A DNA stretch of 64,000 nt from Salinadaptatus halalkaliphilus (GCF_006543045.1 NZ_RBZW01000058.1:1-64000), one strand, 5' to 3'. Counted from the stretch's first letter, positions 7,998 to 17,581 are shown. Program-made: numbers and translations. The notes: generated by a model from the letters alone, not told the origin.

Positions 7998-9683
7998 GTC
8001 GTGAACCAGCACGTCGAGAACGTCGACGCCCTCGGTCGCGAGCGCTTCCTCGAGTGCACCCTCGATACCGTCGGGGGTTTCGATCTGGGTCGCGCGTGCA
8101 CCGTGGCTCTCGGCGTTTTGCACGAGGTCGACGGGAGGCTCGAAGTCCATGCCGACGAAGTCGTAGTCGTCTTCGTCGCCACCCATGATCGAGAGAGTGT
8201 TGTTCTTCAGGATGCGGTAGTTGCGGTTGTCGGAGATGACGACGGTGAGATCGACGTCGTGGCGGGCGGCGCTGTAGATCGTGTGTGGGTAGTACTGGTA
8301 GGAGCCGTCGCCGATGAAGCCGATCACGTCTCGAGGCTGGTCTGTCTGGTCTTCGGCGATTGCGGCACCGACGGAAGCGGGGAGGCCGTAGCCGAGGCCG
8401 CCACCTTTGTTCGAGGTGTACTGTTCGGGCTCGAGGTCCCAGCGGGTCAACATGGCGTACTTCGAGGTGATCCCCTCGTCGACGATGGCGGCGTCGCCGG
8501 CGACTCGTTCCATCGCGTCGACGAGTTCGGCCTTCGAGGCGCGTGGATCGTCCTCGCCATCGCCTTCGCCGATACCGGCCATCTTGGCTTCGACCATCTT
8601 TTTGAACGCCGCGACATCCTCTTGGCGCTGTGTGATCGTCTCGGCGTCAAGTTTCGGCTCGACGCGTTCGCGAAGCTCCTCCAAGACGAGACCGGGGTCG
8701 CCCAGAACCGCGGCGTCGGCGGGCTGGTTCTTGCCGACTTGCCAGGCGTCGTCGCCGATGTGGATGCAGGTGGTGTCGGAATCGACGAGAGCGTCCTCGT
8801 GACGGGTAAGCGTCGTGTTGGTCGAACAGCCGACGAACGCGATCGTATCGGTGTCCATCACCATCGACGCGAGTCCTTCGCTCGTCGGCACGTAGGACGC
8901 CCACTGCTCGTGGTCGGTCGGGAAGTTGACTTCACAGGAGAGAATTTCGCCGTGGACGCGCGCACCGGTCGCCTCCGCGAGGTCGACCGCAGCCTCGACG
9001 GCGTCGGTTCCCGACCGGGCGACGTGATCGCCGACGATCAACACCGGACTGTCCGCGTCGGCGAGCAATTCGGCTGCGTGCTCGATCCCGGCCGGATCGC
9101 CGCTGCCGCCGGTCGGTATCTCGCCGAATCGCTCGGGTTCGGCGTCCGTCTCGGCCATCATGACATCGAGTGGCAGTCCGAGGAAGACGGGACCGGTCGG
9201 CGGCGTCATCGCGACCCTGAACGCCCGCCGAAGCATCGTCGGCAGCGCCGCGACGTCTAACACTTCGTCGGACCACTTACAGAACTGGTCGGCCATCTCG
9301 ACGAGATCGCCGCTGAGGATGGGTTCTTCGTGTCGAAAGTCCGTACTGTGGTTGCCCGCCGTGACGACCAGCGGCGCGCCGGCCATCTTGGCGGCGTAGA
9401 GGTTCCCCAACCCGTGGGCCAGCCCCGGTGCGATGTGGAGGTTTGCAACACCGACCGGCAGCACCGAGTCGTCGTGATGGGACGCGTATCGTCGCCGCTG
9501 TGCGTATCCCGATGCCATTCCGACGGCGATGTCCTCGTGCAGCCCGAGAATGTACTCGAGGTCGCTCCCGCTGATCGCGTCCATGATCGGGAGTTCGGTC
9601 GTCCCGGGGTTCCCGAAAACGTAGTCGACGCCGTACTCCTCGAGAGCGTCGGTGAAGAGTTCAGCACCAGTGTACTCGGTCAT
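7995..9683 (-). CDS. Thiamine pyrophosphate-dependent enzyme (acetolactate synthase/benzoylformate decarboxylase-like)
   Basis: A 562-aa protein with the three-domain ThDP decarboxylase layout. The PYR domain contains VFGNPGTTELP and the cofactor-activating Glu in LHEDIAVGMASGYA. A central domain follows, and the C-terminal PP domain has the ThDP/Mg motif GDGSYQY...NRNYRILKNN. The related families act on 2-keto acids (benzoylformate decarboxylase, acetolactate synthase, oxalyl-CoA decarboxylase). Which substrate this one uses is not readable. No ilvN or aromatic gene is nearby, so I would not call it IlvB. The ATG at 9683 was chosen over an upstream in-frame ATG because PYR domains begin near TGAELF. 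Confidence 0.85.
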   Translation of the reverse strand: MTEYTGAELFTDALEEYGVDYVFGNPGTTELPIMDAISGSDLEYILGLHEDIAVGMASGYAQRRRYASHHDDSVLPVGVANLHIAPGLAHGLGNLYAAKMAGAPLVVTAGNHSTDFRHEEPILSGDLVEMADQFCKWSDEVLDVAALPTMLRRAFRVAMTPPTGPVFLGLPLDVMMAETDAEPERFGEIPTGGSGDPAGIEHAAELLADADSPVLIVGDHVARSGTDAVEAAVDLAEATGARVHGEILSCEVNFPTDHEQWASYVPTSEGLASMVMDTDTIAFVGCSTNTTLTRHEDALVDSDTTCIHIGDDAWQVGKNQPADAAVLGDPGLVLEELRERVEPKLDAETITQRQEDVAAFKKMVEAKMAGIGEGDGEDDPRASKAELVDAMERVAGDAAIVDEGITSKYAMLTRWDLEPEQYTSNKGGGLGYGLPASVGAAIAEDQTDQPRDVIGFIGDGSYQYYPHTIYSAARHDVDLTVVISDNRNYRILKNNTLSIMGGDEDDYDFVGMDFEPPVDLVQNAESHGARATQIETPDGIEGALEEALATEGVDVLDVLVHD

Positions 9684-9796
9684 GCTCGCTCGTGGTACGG
9701 GACGGCACATCAAACTGTGTGTTTCGGAACTCCAGTACAGCCGATGCAGGGGCCTCGAGGTCGGGTATTATGTTTCAGTTCGTTGTCGCTGTGGAC

Positions 9797-10657
9797 ATGA
9801 GTCTGGTGCGACACGGTCGCGGGACGAGAGCCGTCGGACGGGCGTACTGGTCGCAGGTCCACCCAGTGTTCATGCTCCCGCCGCTTGCTGCGTCGGCGTT
9901 CGGCGCGATACTCGCTGCAGATGTCGCGCCGACGATAGCGGTCGTCCACGTCCTCGCGATGTTCGCGGCCGTCTATACGGCCCACGTCAAGGACGGCTAC
10001 GTCGATTTTCACGTCCGTGGTGAAGACGACGACCATCCGTTGACCGAACGGGGCTGTCGCGTCGGACTGGCACTGTCGACGACCGTGTTCGCGTGTTGTT
10101 GTCTCGTCTTGTTCGTCGCCGTCGATTGGGTCGCGGTCGCGCTGACGGTGCCGACGTGGTTGATCGCCTTCTATCACGCGCCACAGCTCGACACGAACCC
10201 CTTGACGGCGACGACTGGCTACCCCACGGGCATCGCCCTCTCGCTGCTTGGGGGGTACTACGTCCAGGCCGGGACGGTCTCTCCCGTGGCGATCGGCTTC
10301 GCCCTCGTCTTTCTGGTCTTGCTCTCGGGGATCAAGGTGATCGACGACAGCCAGGACTACGATTACGACCGATCGATCGAAAAACGGACGGTGGCCGTCG
10401 TCGTCGGCCCCGCTCGAGCGACGACCGTTGCCTACGCACTCATGGCCACCGCGCTGGTACTCGTCGTCGCGTTCGCCGTCGTCCAGGTGTTTCCGCCGAC
10501 GGCTGTCCTCGCGGTGCTCGCGTTCGGCGTCGTCGCACTCGTCGCCTCCCGCGCAGGACCGGAACTGGCGACGATGTTGCTTGTGCGTGGCTCGTATGTC
10601 TTCCTCGCGGTGCTCGTCGGTGCGGTCTGGTTCGATCCGCTCGTCGGACTCGGCTGA
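9797..10657 (+). CDS. UbiA family prenyltransferase-like membrane protein
   Basis: A 286-aa polytopic membrane protein with about eight hydrophobic segments. Two Asp-rich loops fit the UbiA superfamily: KDGYVDFHVRGEDDDHPLTERG around residues 74-95 and KVIDDSQDYDYDRSIEKRT around 180-198. UbiA enzymes transfer prenyl chains to aromatic or glycerol-phosphate acceptors in the membrane. The first motif departs from the canonical NDxxD, so activity or substrate is uncertain. The ATG at 9797 puts the N-terminus right before the first helix; upstream in-frame starts would overlap the divergent ThDP gene. Possible roles are quinone, haem A or lipid synthesis. Confidence 0.75.
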   Translation: MSLVRHGRGTRAVGRAYWSQVHPVFMLPPLAASAFGAILAADVAPTIAVVHVLAMFAAVYTAHVKDGYVDFHVRGEDDDHPLTERGCRVGLALSTTVFACCCLVLFVAVDWVAVALTVPTWLIAFYHAPQLDTNPLTATTGYPTGIALSLLGGYYVQAGTVSPVAIGFALVFLVLLSGIKVIDDSQDYDYDRSIEKRTVAVVVGPARATTVAYALMATALVLVVAFAVVQVFPPTAVLAVLAFGVVALVASRAGPELATMLLVRGSYVFLAVLVGAVWFDPLVGLG

Positions 10658-10713
10658 ACTGACGGGTAGTCCGTCTAGTGCCAACCTCCCAGACCTCGAT
10701 TGACCCACACCCA

Positions 10714-11052
10714 CTACGGGCGGACGTACGCGTATCCGTCGGTCTGCAATCGGGTAATTTCGACCGCACCTTCGGGGACGACCTCGATCCCCTCGATCAG
10801 GTCTGATTCGCCGAACTCGACGGTCTCGAGCGTGTTTCGACACGCCTTGAACGAGACGTCGTCGTCTAACAGCGCCTGGATCTCGTCCTCGCTCTCGCCA
10901 CCGGCTTGGGCTACCGTGATGCCCCCGGCCTGCACGACGACCGCGACATCGTCGATACTGCCGGTTGCGTCGTCGACGAGGTTTCTGGCGATTGCGAGGG
11001 CCGTTTTCTGTTCGCTTTCGTCTCCGGAGAGGAGATGAACGGCGGTTTGCAT
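10714..11052 (-). CDS. DsrE family protein
   Basis: A 112-aa protein starting MQTAVHLLSGDESEQKTALA. The fold is DsrE/DsrF-like: an N-terminal beta strand, then a helix with ALAIARNLVDD, and a conserved Cys in VSFKACRNTLE near residue 77. In sulfur-trafficking members of the family that Cys carries persulfide. Here it is in the usual place, but the family is broad and many haloarchaeal members are of unknown role. It converges with the UbiA gene and lies 70 nt downstream of the ligase gene on the same strand. Confidence 0.85.
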   Translation of the reverse strand: MQTAVHLLSGDESEQKTALAIARNLVDDATGSIDDVAVVVQAGGITVAQAGGESEDEIQALLDDDVSFKACRNTLETVEFGESDLIEGIEVVPEGAVEITRLQTDGYAYVRP

Positions 11053-11122
11053 ACAAGCACTGGAGGCCGCTCCCGGGTGAAGGCTTGCTGCTTGCAACGC
11101 TAGGGCAAGTCGAGCGATGGGA

Positions 11123-12934
11123 CTATCGACGCCCGCCGTATCGCAAGCGCTGCACCCGCTCGAGCGTGTCGGCTTCCGCCGGATCCTTGTCGTGTCGCAC
11201 GCCGACGAACCGGGGGAACCGCAGGGCATAGCCCGAGGAGTACGTCGGCGAGGACTGTATCTCCTCGTAGCCGACTTCGAAGACGACCGCGGGCTCGAGG
11301 TCGACATCCTGGCCGTCCTCGGCGACGATGTGGGGCTCGAGTAACGCGGTCAACTCGGCGAGGGTCTCGTCGGTGATCCCCGTCGCGACCTTGCCGATCG
11401 TCTCGAGGTGCTGTGGCGCTCCCGTAGAGCGGGCGGAACCTCGCTTCTCGCTGGCGTCGCCATCCCGAACCGAGAGTTCGAAGGTGCCCAGGAAGGTCGC
11501 CCGTCGTCCTTCGCCCCACTCCGCACCCGTGACGACACAATCCAGCGTCTCGATGTCGGGCTTGCGCTTGCGCCAGTGTTTCCCACGACGGCCGGGCGAG
11601 TACGTCGAGTCGGGGTCCTTGAGCATGATCCCCTCGTGGCCAGCCTCGAGGGCCTCAGCGTCGATCGATTCGATCGCCTCGGGATCGTCACTGAACCAGA
11701 GCAGGGAGAGTCCGTCGACGGCCGCTGGATCCAAGTTCTCGTCGGCCGAGAGCAATTGCTCGAGTCGGTCGTGACGCCGTGTCAGCGGCTCCGAAAGCAG
11801 GTCCTCGCCAGCGGCGTGCAGACAGTCGAAAAAGACGGGCCGTACCGAAATCTCCTCGCGGGCCTTCGCGACGTCGTGTTTGCGCCGGAAACGCTTGAGC
11901 ACCTCCTGGAAGGGTAATGGCTCGCCCGCGTCGTCGACGGCGACGACCTCGCCGTCGAGGATGGCTGGCTGCTCGAGCGTTTCCTCGGCGAACTCGACGA
12001 CCTCGGGGAGAGCGTTGGTGACGTCTTCCATGTTTCTCGAGTAGATGCGGGTCGTCGCCGCGTCGTTCGCCCCTGCTGGCGCGCCGTTCGATCCCGGCGA
12101 CGACGGCGGCTCGTGGTGCAACTGGATTCGAGCCCCGTCGTATTTCCACTCCACGCCGGCCTCGTCCCAGTCCTTGAGTGCACCCATCACCGTTCCGGCC
12201 TGGGCGAGCATCGCCTGCACCGGCCGGCCGATCTCGAGGTCCATCGCGTCCAGCCCCTCGAGCCCAGCGTCGCGGGCGACCCGGGCGACTCGACCGTAGT
12301 CGTTCGAGACCTGCAGCGCGCGTTCGACGCGGTCGTCGGGAACGTCGAACGCTGCAGCGATCGCGTCGCGGACGGTCCCTTCGCCGACGCCGATGCGCAT
12401 CTCCGAGAGGACGAGTCTCGAGAGGTATCTGGCCTCGACGCTCGAGCAGCGATTGAACAGGCCAAACAGCAGATCGACCTTGCGGTCCTGGCTGCCAGCC
12501 CCGTCGGCGGCCGCAAGGTCGGACAGCGTCTCGGCGACCTCGCGGGTGGTGAGCTCGCCCCCATTGCTACCGGTATTTCCATCGCCTCCAGCGTCGCCCC
12601 TGCCAGTGAACGCACCGAGGCCTTGTTGCCCGCCGAAGTCGTAACTCGCCGCCACGTCGCCGATCTCGCCGCGATCGGCCAGTCGCTCTTCGACATCGTC
12701 GGCGTCGACGTTCGTTCCCGCCGCCCGCGCGATTGCCTCGTAGCACGTCCGCGGGCCGATATCGAGCGTCGTCGAGTCCCAGGCGGGAAACACGCGCCCC
12801 TGGACGAATCGGGCGACGATCTCGAGGTCCTCGCCCGCCGCCTCGAGCAGCGCGCGTACGTGATCGACGATCTCGAGATCGGCTGGCTCGGCGTCGATCG
12901 TCGCGGCTCGCGTTGCGAACGTGGCGAACTCCAT
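11123..12934 (-). CDS. lig: ATP-dependent DNA ligase
   Basis: A 603-aa replicative-type archaeal DNA ligase. The N-terminal DNA-binding domain starts MEFATFATRAATIDAEP. The adenylation motif I is EWKYDGARIQLH, with the catalytic Lys in KYDGAR; further nucleotidyltransferase motifs follow (ILDGEVVA, EGIMLK). The C-terminal OB domain ends ALRFPRFVGVRHDKDPAEAD, conserved in archaeal Lig. It seals nicks in replication and repair. Low-complexity Gly/Asn inserts (GGDGNTGSNGGE and SSPGSNGAPAG) are halophile-type loops absent from many homologs. Confidence 0.95.
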   Translation of the reverse strand: MEFATFATRAATIDAEPADLEIVDHVRALLEAAGEDLEIVARFVQGRVFPAWDSTTLDIGPRTCYEAIARAAGTNVDADDVEERLADRGEIGDVAASYDFGGQQGLGAFTGRGDAGGDGNTGSNGGELTTREVAETLSDLAAADGAGSQDRKVDLLFGLFNRCSSVEARYLSRLVLSEMRIGVGEGTVRDAIAAAFDVPDDRVERALQVSNDYGRVARVARDAGLEGLDAMDLEIGRPVQAMLAQAGTVMGALKDWDEAGVEWKYDGARIQLHHEPPSSPGSNGAPAGANDAATTRIYSRNMEDVTNALPEVVEFAEETLEQPAILDGEVVAVDDAGEPLPFQEVLKRFRRKHDVAKAREEISVRPVFFDCLHAAGEDLLSEPLTRRHDRLEQLLSADENLDPAAVDGLSLLWFSDDPEAIESIDAEALEAGHEGIMLKDPDSTYSPGRRGKHWRKRKPDIETLDCVVTGAEWGEGRRATFLGTFELSVRDGDASEKRGSARSTGAPQHLETIGKVATGITDETLAELTALLEPHIVAEDGQDVDLEPAVVFEVGYEEIQSSPTYSSGYALRFPRFVGVRHDKDPAEADTLERVQRLRYGGRR

Positions 12935-13024
12935 CGGCGGGGGCTACTCGCGTCGGGAGTAAAACGGTTCTGAGACGTGATCGGGTGCCAGGGCGACGCG
13001 TCGTCTCTCGATCGACAATCATTC

Positions 13025-13100
13025 GTACGGACTGGTGTACCGACGCGACCGTGGCCCGTCGTGCGGTCGCGCCGGAACTGACGTACAACAGACCGTCTCA
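13025..13100 (-). repeat. Palindromic element, family A (copy A4)
   Basis: Plus-strand ends are GTACGGACTGGTGTACCGA and ACGTACAACAGACCGTCTCA, with the conserved CGCCGGAACTGACGTAC arm. On the minus strand it begins TGAGACGG, and its TGA is the stop codon of the lipoprotein gene (13098-13100). It occupies most of the gap between ligase and lipoprotein genes. Confidence 0.6.
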
Positions 13101-14063
13101 AACGACCCAGTTCGAGATCGAAATGCGGTGCCACTCGCCCTCGTACTCGACGTACTCGATCCGATCGGGGGTGTCGGGATCGTCCTCGAGATCCTGTAGG
13201 GTCGTCCGGAGCTCCTCGATAGCGTCGCGGCGGACGGCCTCGCGCTGCGCTTCCGCCTCGGTGTTATCGTCGACGTCGTGATCGCAGACGTTGATCGAGC
13301 CGCCGTCCTCGCGGGCATCTTCGAGCAGTGCCTGTACGTCCTCGGTCGGTTCGGGGAGTTCGGCGCCGCGACGCTCGAGGACGTGGCCGGCGAAGCCGTC
13401 GACGTTCTCGGCGACTCGCTGGGCCGTGTGTCGGATGCGGTGGGCCGATGTCGAGTCCTCGTCGTGTCGCTCGAGGCCGATGAGGTGCCCGTCGACCGCG
13501 AGATATGGCTCGTCGACGCCTGCGGCGAGGACTGAATCCGCCTGGTCGTCGTCTGCGAGGTAGCCGGCGACGGTCGACGCCGTAAAGGACATGTGTTCGA
13601 CTTCTTCGATGGTGAATCCGGCAGCGTCGTTGATTCGCCACTGATCGTGAACTGGCAGTTCGTCGAACGATATCGCGTCTGCACTCGCGTGGTCGTCGTC
13701 CGTGTCGCGGTCTCGCTCGAGTTCGTACGCCGGACCGGTGACGGTGCCGCTCTCGAGAGTCTCCTCGTGGATCTCGTAGAACTGGCCGTCCCGTTCGACG
13801 TAGGTGAGCCAACTGATCGGCGATCGCGTGACGACCTCGACGGTCGGGGACTCGCCCTCGAGCGTTCGGGTGGCGAGGTCGGCCATCATCGCCGGCGCCG
13901 CCGCTATGTCGTCGGCCGTCTCGCGTGAGGCGATCTCGGCGGGGTCGACCGGCTCGAACGCGAGGTCGGTGCCACTGCTACAGCCACCGCCGACACCGAC
14001 ACAACCGGCCAGCGTGCCGGCTGTCGCTGCCGCGAGCGACGTGAGAACCGCTCGTCGACGCAT
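13098..14063 (-). CDS. Putative Tat-exported lipoprotein, unknown function
   Basis: A 321-aa protein with an N-terminal MRRRAVLTSLAAATAGTLAGC. That is a twin-Arg start, a hydrophobic core and a lipobox LAGC with Cys at about residue 21, as in haloarchaeal Tat lipoproteins anchored on the outer face of the membrane. The mature part is acidic and soluble, with two further Cys (GGGCSSG and NVCDHD). No catalytic motif is recognised. The C-terminus contains EYEGEWHRISISNW. The stop codon is donated by repeat A4. It is followed on the same strand, after an upstream gap of 9 nt, by a membrane protein gene, so the two may be one transcript. Confidence 0.7.
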   Translation of the reverse strand: MRRRAVLTSLAAATAGTLAGCVGVGGGCSSGTDLAFEPVDPAEIASRETADDIAAAPAMMADLATRTLEGESPTVEVVTRSPISWLTYVERDGQFYEIHEETLESGTVTGPAYELERDRDTDDDHASADAISFDELPVHDQWRINDAAGFTIEEVEHMSFTASTVAGYLADDDQADSVLAAGVDEPYLAVDGHLIGLERHDEDSTSAHRIRHTAQRVAENVDGFAGHVLERRGAELPEPTEDVQALLEDAREDGGSINVCDHDVDDNTEAEAQREAVRRDAIEELRTTLQDLEDDPDTPDRIEYVEYEGEWHRISISNWVV

Positions 14064-14072
14064 AGCTGTCAG

Positions 14073-14651
14073 TTACTTATTATTTTTATAAATGCTTTGT
14101 GTGGGTGCCGGCCCCGAGGGAATCTGCCGGGCACGTTCGTACACCGCCCCACAGACACAGCCGAGCGGGAGCGTCAGCCACGCTGTCAGGATCGCGGCGA
14201 AAAAGCCGATGATGACGGTGAATCCGGCGGCTTCCACGAGGAGATCGGTCCTGCCGTCGGCGATAGCGAATCCGAGCAAGATCGCGAAGACGATGGCAAG
14301 CGACAACAGGTACGTCAGGACGGTCGCGAGCAAGCCGGCGACGGCACCGGTGTAGGGCACCCGCTCGGGAAGCCACCGCCAGACGGCGGCGCTGGCACAG
14401 AACGCTGCGGGGACGACGATCGGCACGGCGACCAGGGCACTCATCGCCCAGAAGACGTGGCCGACGCCAGCGGGTGAACCGAGGAGGTGGAAGACGGCCA
14501 TCCCGACCGCGAACGCGAGGGCGATAGCCACCGCCGCCGAGGCTCCCGCGTAGCCAGCACCGATCGCGCGTCGGTCGGCCTTCGGTAGTCGGCCGGGACC
14601 GTACCGCTTGCAGGTCGTCGCGAGCCCCTCGAGTGACGAGTGTGTGACCAT
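14073..14651 (-). CDS. Polytopic membrane protein, unknown
   Basis: A 192-aa protein with four to five hydrophobic helices: AIGAGYAGASAAVAIALAF, VFWAMSALVAVPIVVPAAF, YTGAVAGLLATVLTYLLSL, and a C-terminal pair ending TLPLGCVCGAVYERARQIP. The first about 35 residues are hydrophilic and probably cytosolic. I do not recognise the family. The ATG at 14651 was chosen because upstream starts overlap the promoter of the divergent GCS2 gene. It reads directly into the lipoprotein gene 9 nt downstream, which suggests joint expression. Confidence 0.65.
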   Translation of the reverse strand: MVTHSSLEGLATTCKRYGPGRLPKADRRAIGAGYAGASAAVAIALAFAVGMAVFHLLGSPAGVGHVFWAMSALVAVPIVVPAAFCASAAVWRWLPERVPYTGAVAGLLATVLTYLLSLAIVFAILLGFAIADGRTDLLVEAAGFTVIIGFFAAILTAWLTLPLGCVCGAVYERARQIPSGPAPTQSIYKNNK

Positions 14652-14768
14652 ACTCGACTGTTCAGTGGTATGAAACAAGTGTCTTTGGGAGGGTGTGTGG
14701 CGGGACGTGGCGCAACCGGCAATCGCCAAGGGGTGGATTTAACAGTAGTCGGCCACGCAGACGGACGT

Positions 14769-16322
14769 ATGCCAGAAGAGGAGGAGCTCGCAGCCCGGGT
14801 GAACGATGTGCTCTCGGTCGATTCCTCGGACTACCGCGAGCAAACGGGCGCGGACGGCGAGGTGATCAAAGACGCCATCGTCGACGGCGTCTTCGACAAC
14901 CCGCAAGCGATCGTCGGCCTCGAGTACGAGTTCTACGCGATCAAAGACGACGGCTGCGAGTTGCGACGCGTCCCGCGTCGCCTCCTCGAGCTCATCGGCT
15001 TCGAGAAGGAACTGGGATTGCACAACGCCGAGATGACGACGAGCCCACAGCCGTTGAACGCCCACGGGTTGCGAGCACAGGAGTCGGAGGTCAAGGCACG
15101 GCTCCAGACCGCACTCGATGTGACCCAGTCCGAACGGATGCGCCTGGTCAGCGACGGGCTCTGGACCATCCCGCCGGAAGGTGAGGACGCGGAAACGTAT
15201 CTCACCGACAGCGTCGAGCGGACAGCGGTGACCGAGGACGGCTCGGAGCGATCGGTCCGAATCGCGACCAACATGAGCGACTCCGCGCGATACCACGCGA
15301 TGGCCAACACGGACCGCGCCGAGGCGGCCGGCATGCTGCTCGATGCACCCAACGTTTCGTTGCAGGCCGATACCGTCATGCCCGAGAGTCTTATCACGTC
15401 GATCCAGCCGCACTATCAGGTGGCTCACGCGTCCGATCTCCCGCTGTACTTCAACTACGCGCTGCGGATCGCCGGCCCGCTGCTCGCACTCGGGGTCAAC
15501 TCGCCGTTTTTCCCCGCCGACCTCTACGACGATGTCCCGGCCGAAACGGTCCTTGAGGACGCCTGGATGGAACACCGAATCAACGTCTTCGAGACCGTGC
15601 TCAACGATCCCTCGACTGGTGAAGGGAAGGTACGGTTCCCCCGGGACTTAGACACCGTCGAGGAAGCAGTCGATCGAATCGTCGACGACGACACGATCGT
15701 CCCGATGCCGGTCGAGGCCGGCGAACGATTCGACGATCAGTTCCCACACTTCCGTCGCAAACACGGAACCTACTGGCGGTGGGTTCGCCCCGTCTTCGGT
15801 GGCCCGACTCGCTCGGCCGCGAACGCGCGTATCGAATTCCGGCCGATTCCGGCCCAGCCAACCGTCCGCGACAGCACTGCCTTCCTCGCCGCCTTCGCCG
15901 GCGCCCTCGAGAGTCTCACTCGGCTCGAACATCCGGTCGTCGAACTCGACTGGGAACGCGCTCACGAGAACTTTTACGCGGCGATGCGAGACGGACTCGA
16001 TGCCGAATTGACGTGGATCACGAACGACGGCAAGGAGACGACCGACAGGCTCGCCCTCTACGAAGATCTGCTCGCACACGCCGAAGACGGGCTCGTCAAC
16101 CGGGGACTGACGGACGAAGAGGCCGCGAAGTATCTCTATCCGCTTCGGCGCCGGGTTCGGCAGGCGACGACGCCGGCCCGGTGGAAACACGAACAGGTCG
16201 GCGCCGAACTCGAGGGCGGCGCGGCGCTCGCGGACGCGATCGAAACGATGCAACGACGCTACGTGAGTCGCCAGCGCGAGACACTGCTCGAGGGAAGCTT
16301 CGCCGACTGGATCGGCGACTAA
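14769..16322 (+). CDS. GCS2-type glutamate-cysteine ligase family protein
   Basis: A 517-aa protein. AIVGLEYEFYAIKDD near residues 47-61 matches the GCS2 catalytic entry (G-x-E-x-E-F), and FEKELGLHNAEMTTSPQPLNAHGL follows as expected for the Glu/ATP site. Further on, RIEFRPIPAQPTV resembles the conserved R-x-E-x-R region. The family forms gamma-glutamyl-cysteine or related amides; haloarchaea use gamma-glutamylcysteine as their main thiol. At 517 aa it is longer than the roughly 360-aa GshA type, so it may be a paralog with another substrate. The ATG at 14769 precedes the acidic N-terminal helix. Its TAA stop lies in the terminus of repeat A5. Confidence 0.7.
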   Translation: MPEEEELAARVNDVLSVDSSDYREQTGADGEVIKDAIVDGVFDNPQAIVGLEYEFYAIKDDGCELRRVPRRLLELIGFEKELGLHNAEMTTSPQPLNAHGLRAQESEVKARLQTALDVTQSERMRLVSDGLWTIPPEGEDAETYLTDSVERTAVTEDGSERSVRIATNMSDSARYHAMANTDRAEAAGMLLDAPNVSLQADTVMPESLITSIQPHYQVAHASDLPLYFNYALRIAGPLLALGVNSPFFPADLYDDVPAETVLEDAWMEHRINVFETVLNDPSTGEGKVRFPRDLDTVEEAVDRIVDDDTIVPMPVEAGERFDDQFPHFRRKHGTYWRWVRPVFGGPTRSAANARIEFRPIPAQPTVRDSTAFLAAFAGALESLTRLEHPVVELDWERAHENFYAAMRDGLDAELTWITNDGKETTDRLALYEDLLAHAEDGLVNRGLTDEEAAKYLYPLRRRVRQATTPARWKHEQVGAELEGGAALADAIETMQRRYVSRQRETLLEGSFADWIGD

Positions 16323-16514
16323 CTCGGATTGCTGTACCGGATGTCCCGGCGGTGAGTCGAACTGTGTGAGACGAGCCTCGGTCGAGGAGCGAAGCGAGTC
16401 AACCGGTGCAACCGCGACCGGGATGGTGGTTGCGCTGGAACTGACTTATACTGTCTGTACATCGTTGCAGTCGTTACTATAATTCTGTCCGACAGTATAC
16501 AGTAACCCGTATCA
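16320..16514 (+). repeat. Palindromic element, family A, long form (copy A5), interrupted
   Basis: Starts at the stop of the GCS2 gene with CTCGGATTGCTGTACCG and ends CAGTAACCCGTATCA. The core of about 120 bp is almost the same as that of copy A6 at 20985-21126, including GTGAGTCGAACTGTGTGAGA and AGCGAAGCGAGTCAACCGG. The right arm is split by a 51-bp family B element at 16448-16498; removing it rejoins CTTA with CAGTAACCCGTATCA, the normal end. Confidence 0.7.
16448..16498 (+). mobile_element. MITE-like element, family B, 51-bp deletion form
   Basis: Inverted ends ATACTGTC and GACAGTAT flank a 35-bp interior. The right 16 bases TTCTGTCCGACAGTAT are the same as one end of the 109-bp elements at 55282 and 62457. 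It sits inside repeat A5, so it arrived after that element. The TATA context at both junctions leaves the 2-bp target duplication (TA or AT) ambiguous. Confidence 0.65.
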
Positions 16515-16587
16515 CGCGGTCTGACCGGACGACGCTCCGGCAACGAGAGCGACAGTGATTAAGTACCCCGATGCGAGAGTATAGCGT

Positions 16588-17580
16588 ATGGTAACCTTCC
16601 TCTCCGGGGGCACCGGAACGCCGAAGCTCTTAGACGGGGCTGGGGCCGCGTTTTCGCCGGAGGAAACGACGATCGTCGCCAATACTGGCGACGACATCGA
16701 ACTCGGTGGGCTGTTCGTCTCACCGGATGTCGATACCTTGCTCTTTCAGGGCGGTGGTGTGCTCGATCGAGAAACGTGGTGGGGGCTCGAGGGCGACACC
16801 CACCGGACGAATACGGCGTTAGAAGACATCGCGTCGGCGGCCGGACTTCCCCAGGGTCCGCAGTATCTTTCCGAGGAGCGCCAGACCGACGGCCGTGATC
16901 TCGCTGCCTGGCGACGGTTCTCCGGCATCGCCGAGTTCATGACCATCGGCGACCGCGACCGGGCCGTCCACATCACGCGAACGAGTCTCCTCGACCGCGG
17001 ACTGACCCTGAGCCAGGCGACCGATCGGCTGGCCGACGCGTTCGGCCTTTCGGTCGATCTCGTCCCGATGAGCGACGATCCGGTCGCCAGCCTCGTCCAC
17101 ACCGAGGAGGGAATGATGCACTTTCAGGAGTACTGGGTCGGTCACGGCGGCGAACCGGCGGTCGACAACGTTGAATTTCGGGGGTCCTCGAGCGCGACAC
17201 CGGCACCGGGTGTCCTCGAGGCCCTCGAGGAGACGGTCGTCATCGGTCCCTCGAACCCAGTGACCAGCATCGGGCCGTTGCTTGCTCTCCCCGGTATCGC
17301 TGAAGCGCTGTCGGAGACGATCGTCGTCGCCGTCTCGCCGTTTCTCGGCGACGAGGCCTTTTCTGGCCCAGCCGGCGCGTTGATGCAAGCAGTTGACGCG
17401 GTGCCGAACACGAAGGGGTTGGCCAGTGCGTACCCATTCGCGGACGCGTTCATCATCGACGAAAACGACGACACCGAGTTCGATCGACCGACGATACGAA
17501 CGGATATCGCGATCGATTCGCCCGCCGATGCCAAGCGGGTCGTTCGGGCGGTCGAAGACGCCATCGAGCGCACAAAGTGA
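16588..17580 (+). CDS. cofD: 2-phospho-L-lactate transferase (coenzyme F420 synthesis)
   Basis: A 330-aa enzyme with the CofD N-terminus [15 protein letters not shown], nucleotide-like glycine loop, followed by [18 protein letters not shown] and [11 protein letters not shown]. It also has the [19 protein letters not shown] motif and a C-terminal [18 protein letters not shown]. CofD joins lactyl-2-phosphate (or PEP-derived analog) to the deazaflavin Fo to make F420-0. Length is typical. The next gene starts 2 nt after the stop, so they are co-transcribed. No other F420 genes are in the window. Confidence 0.95.
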   Translation: MVTFLSGGTGTPKLLDGAGAAFSPEETTIVANTGDDIELGGLFVSPDVDTLLFQGGGVLDRETWWGLEGDTHRTNTALEDIASAAGLPQGPQYLSEERQTDGRDLAAWRRFSGIAEFMTIGDRDRAVHITRTSLLDRGLTLSQATDRLADAFGLSVDLVPMSDDPVASLVHTEEGMMHFQEYWVGHGGEPAVDNVEFRGSSSATPAPGVLEALEETVVIGPSNPVTSIGPLLALPGIAEALSETIVVAVSPFLGDEAFSGPAGALMQAVDAVPNTKGLASAYPFADAFIIDENDDTEFDRPTIRTDIAIDSPADAKRVVRAVEDAIERTK

Positions 17581-17581
17581 G

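Noticed and set aside
8001-9260. A 419-residue plus-strand frame opposite the ThDP enzyme
   Set aside because: The minus-strand protein has clear ThDP motifs; the plus frame is a shadow with no recognisable domain.
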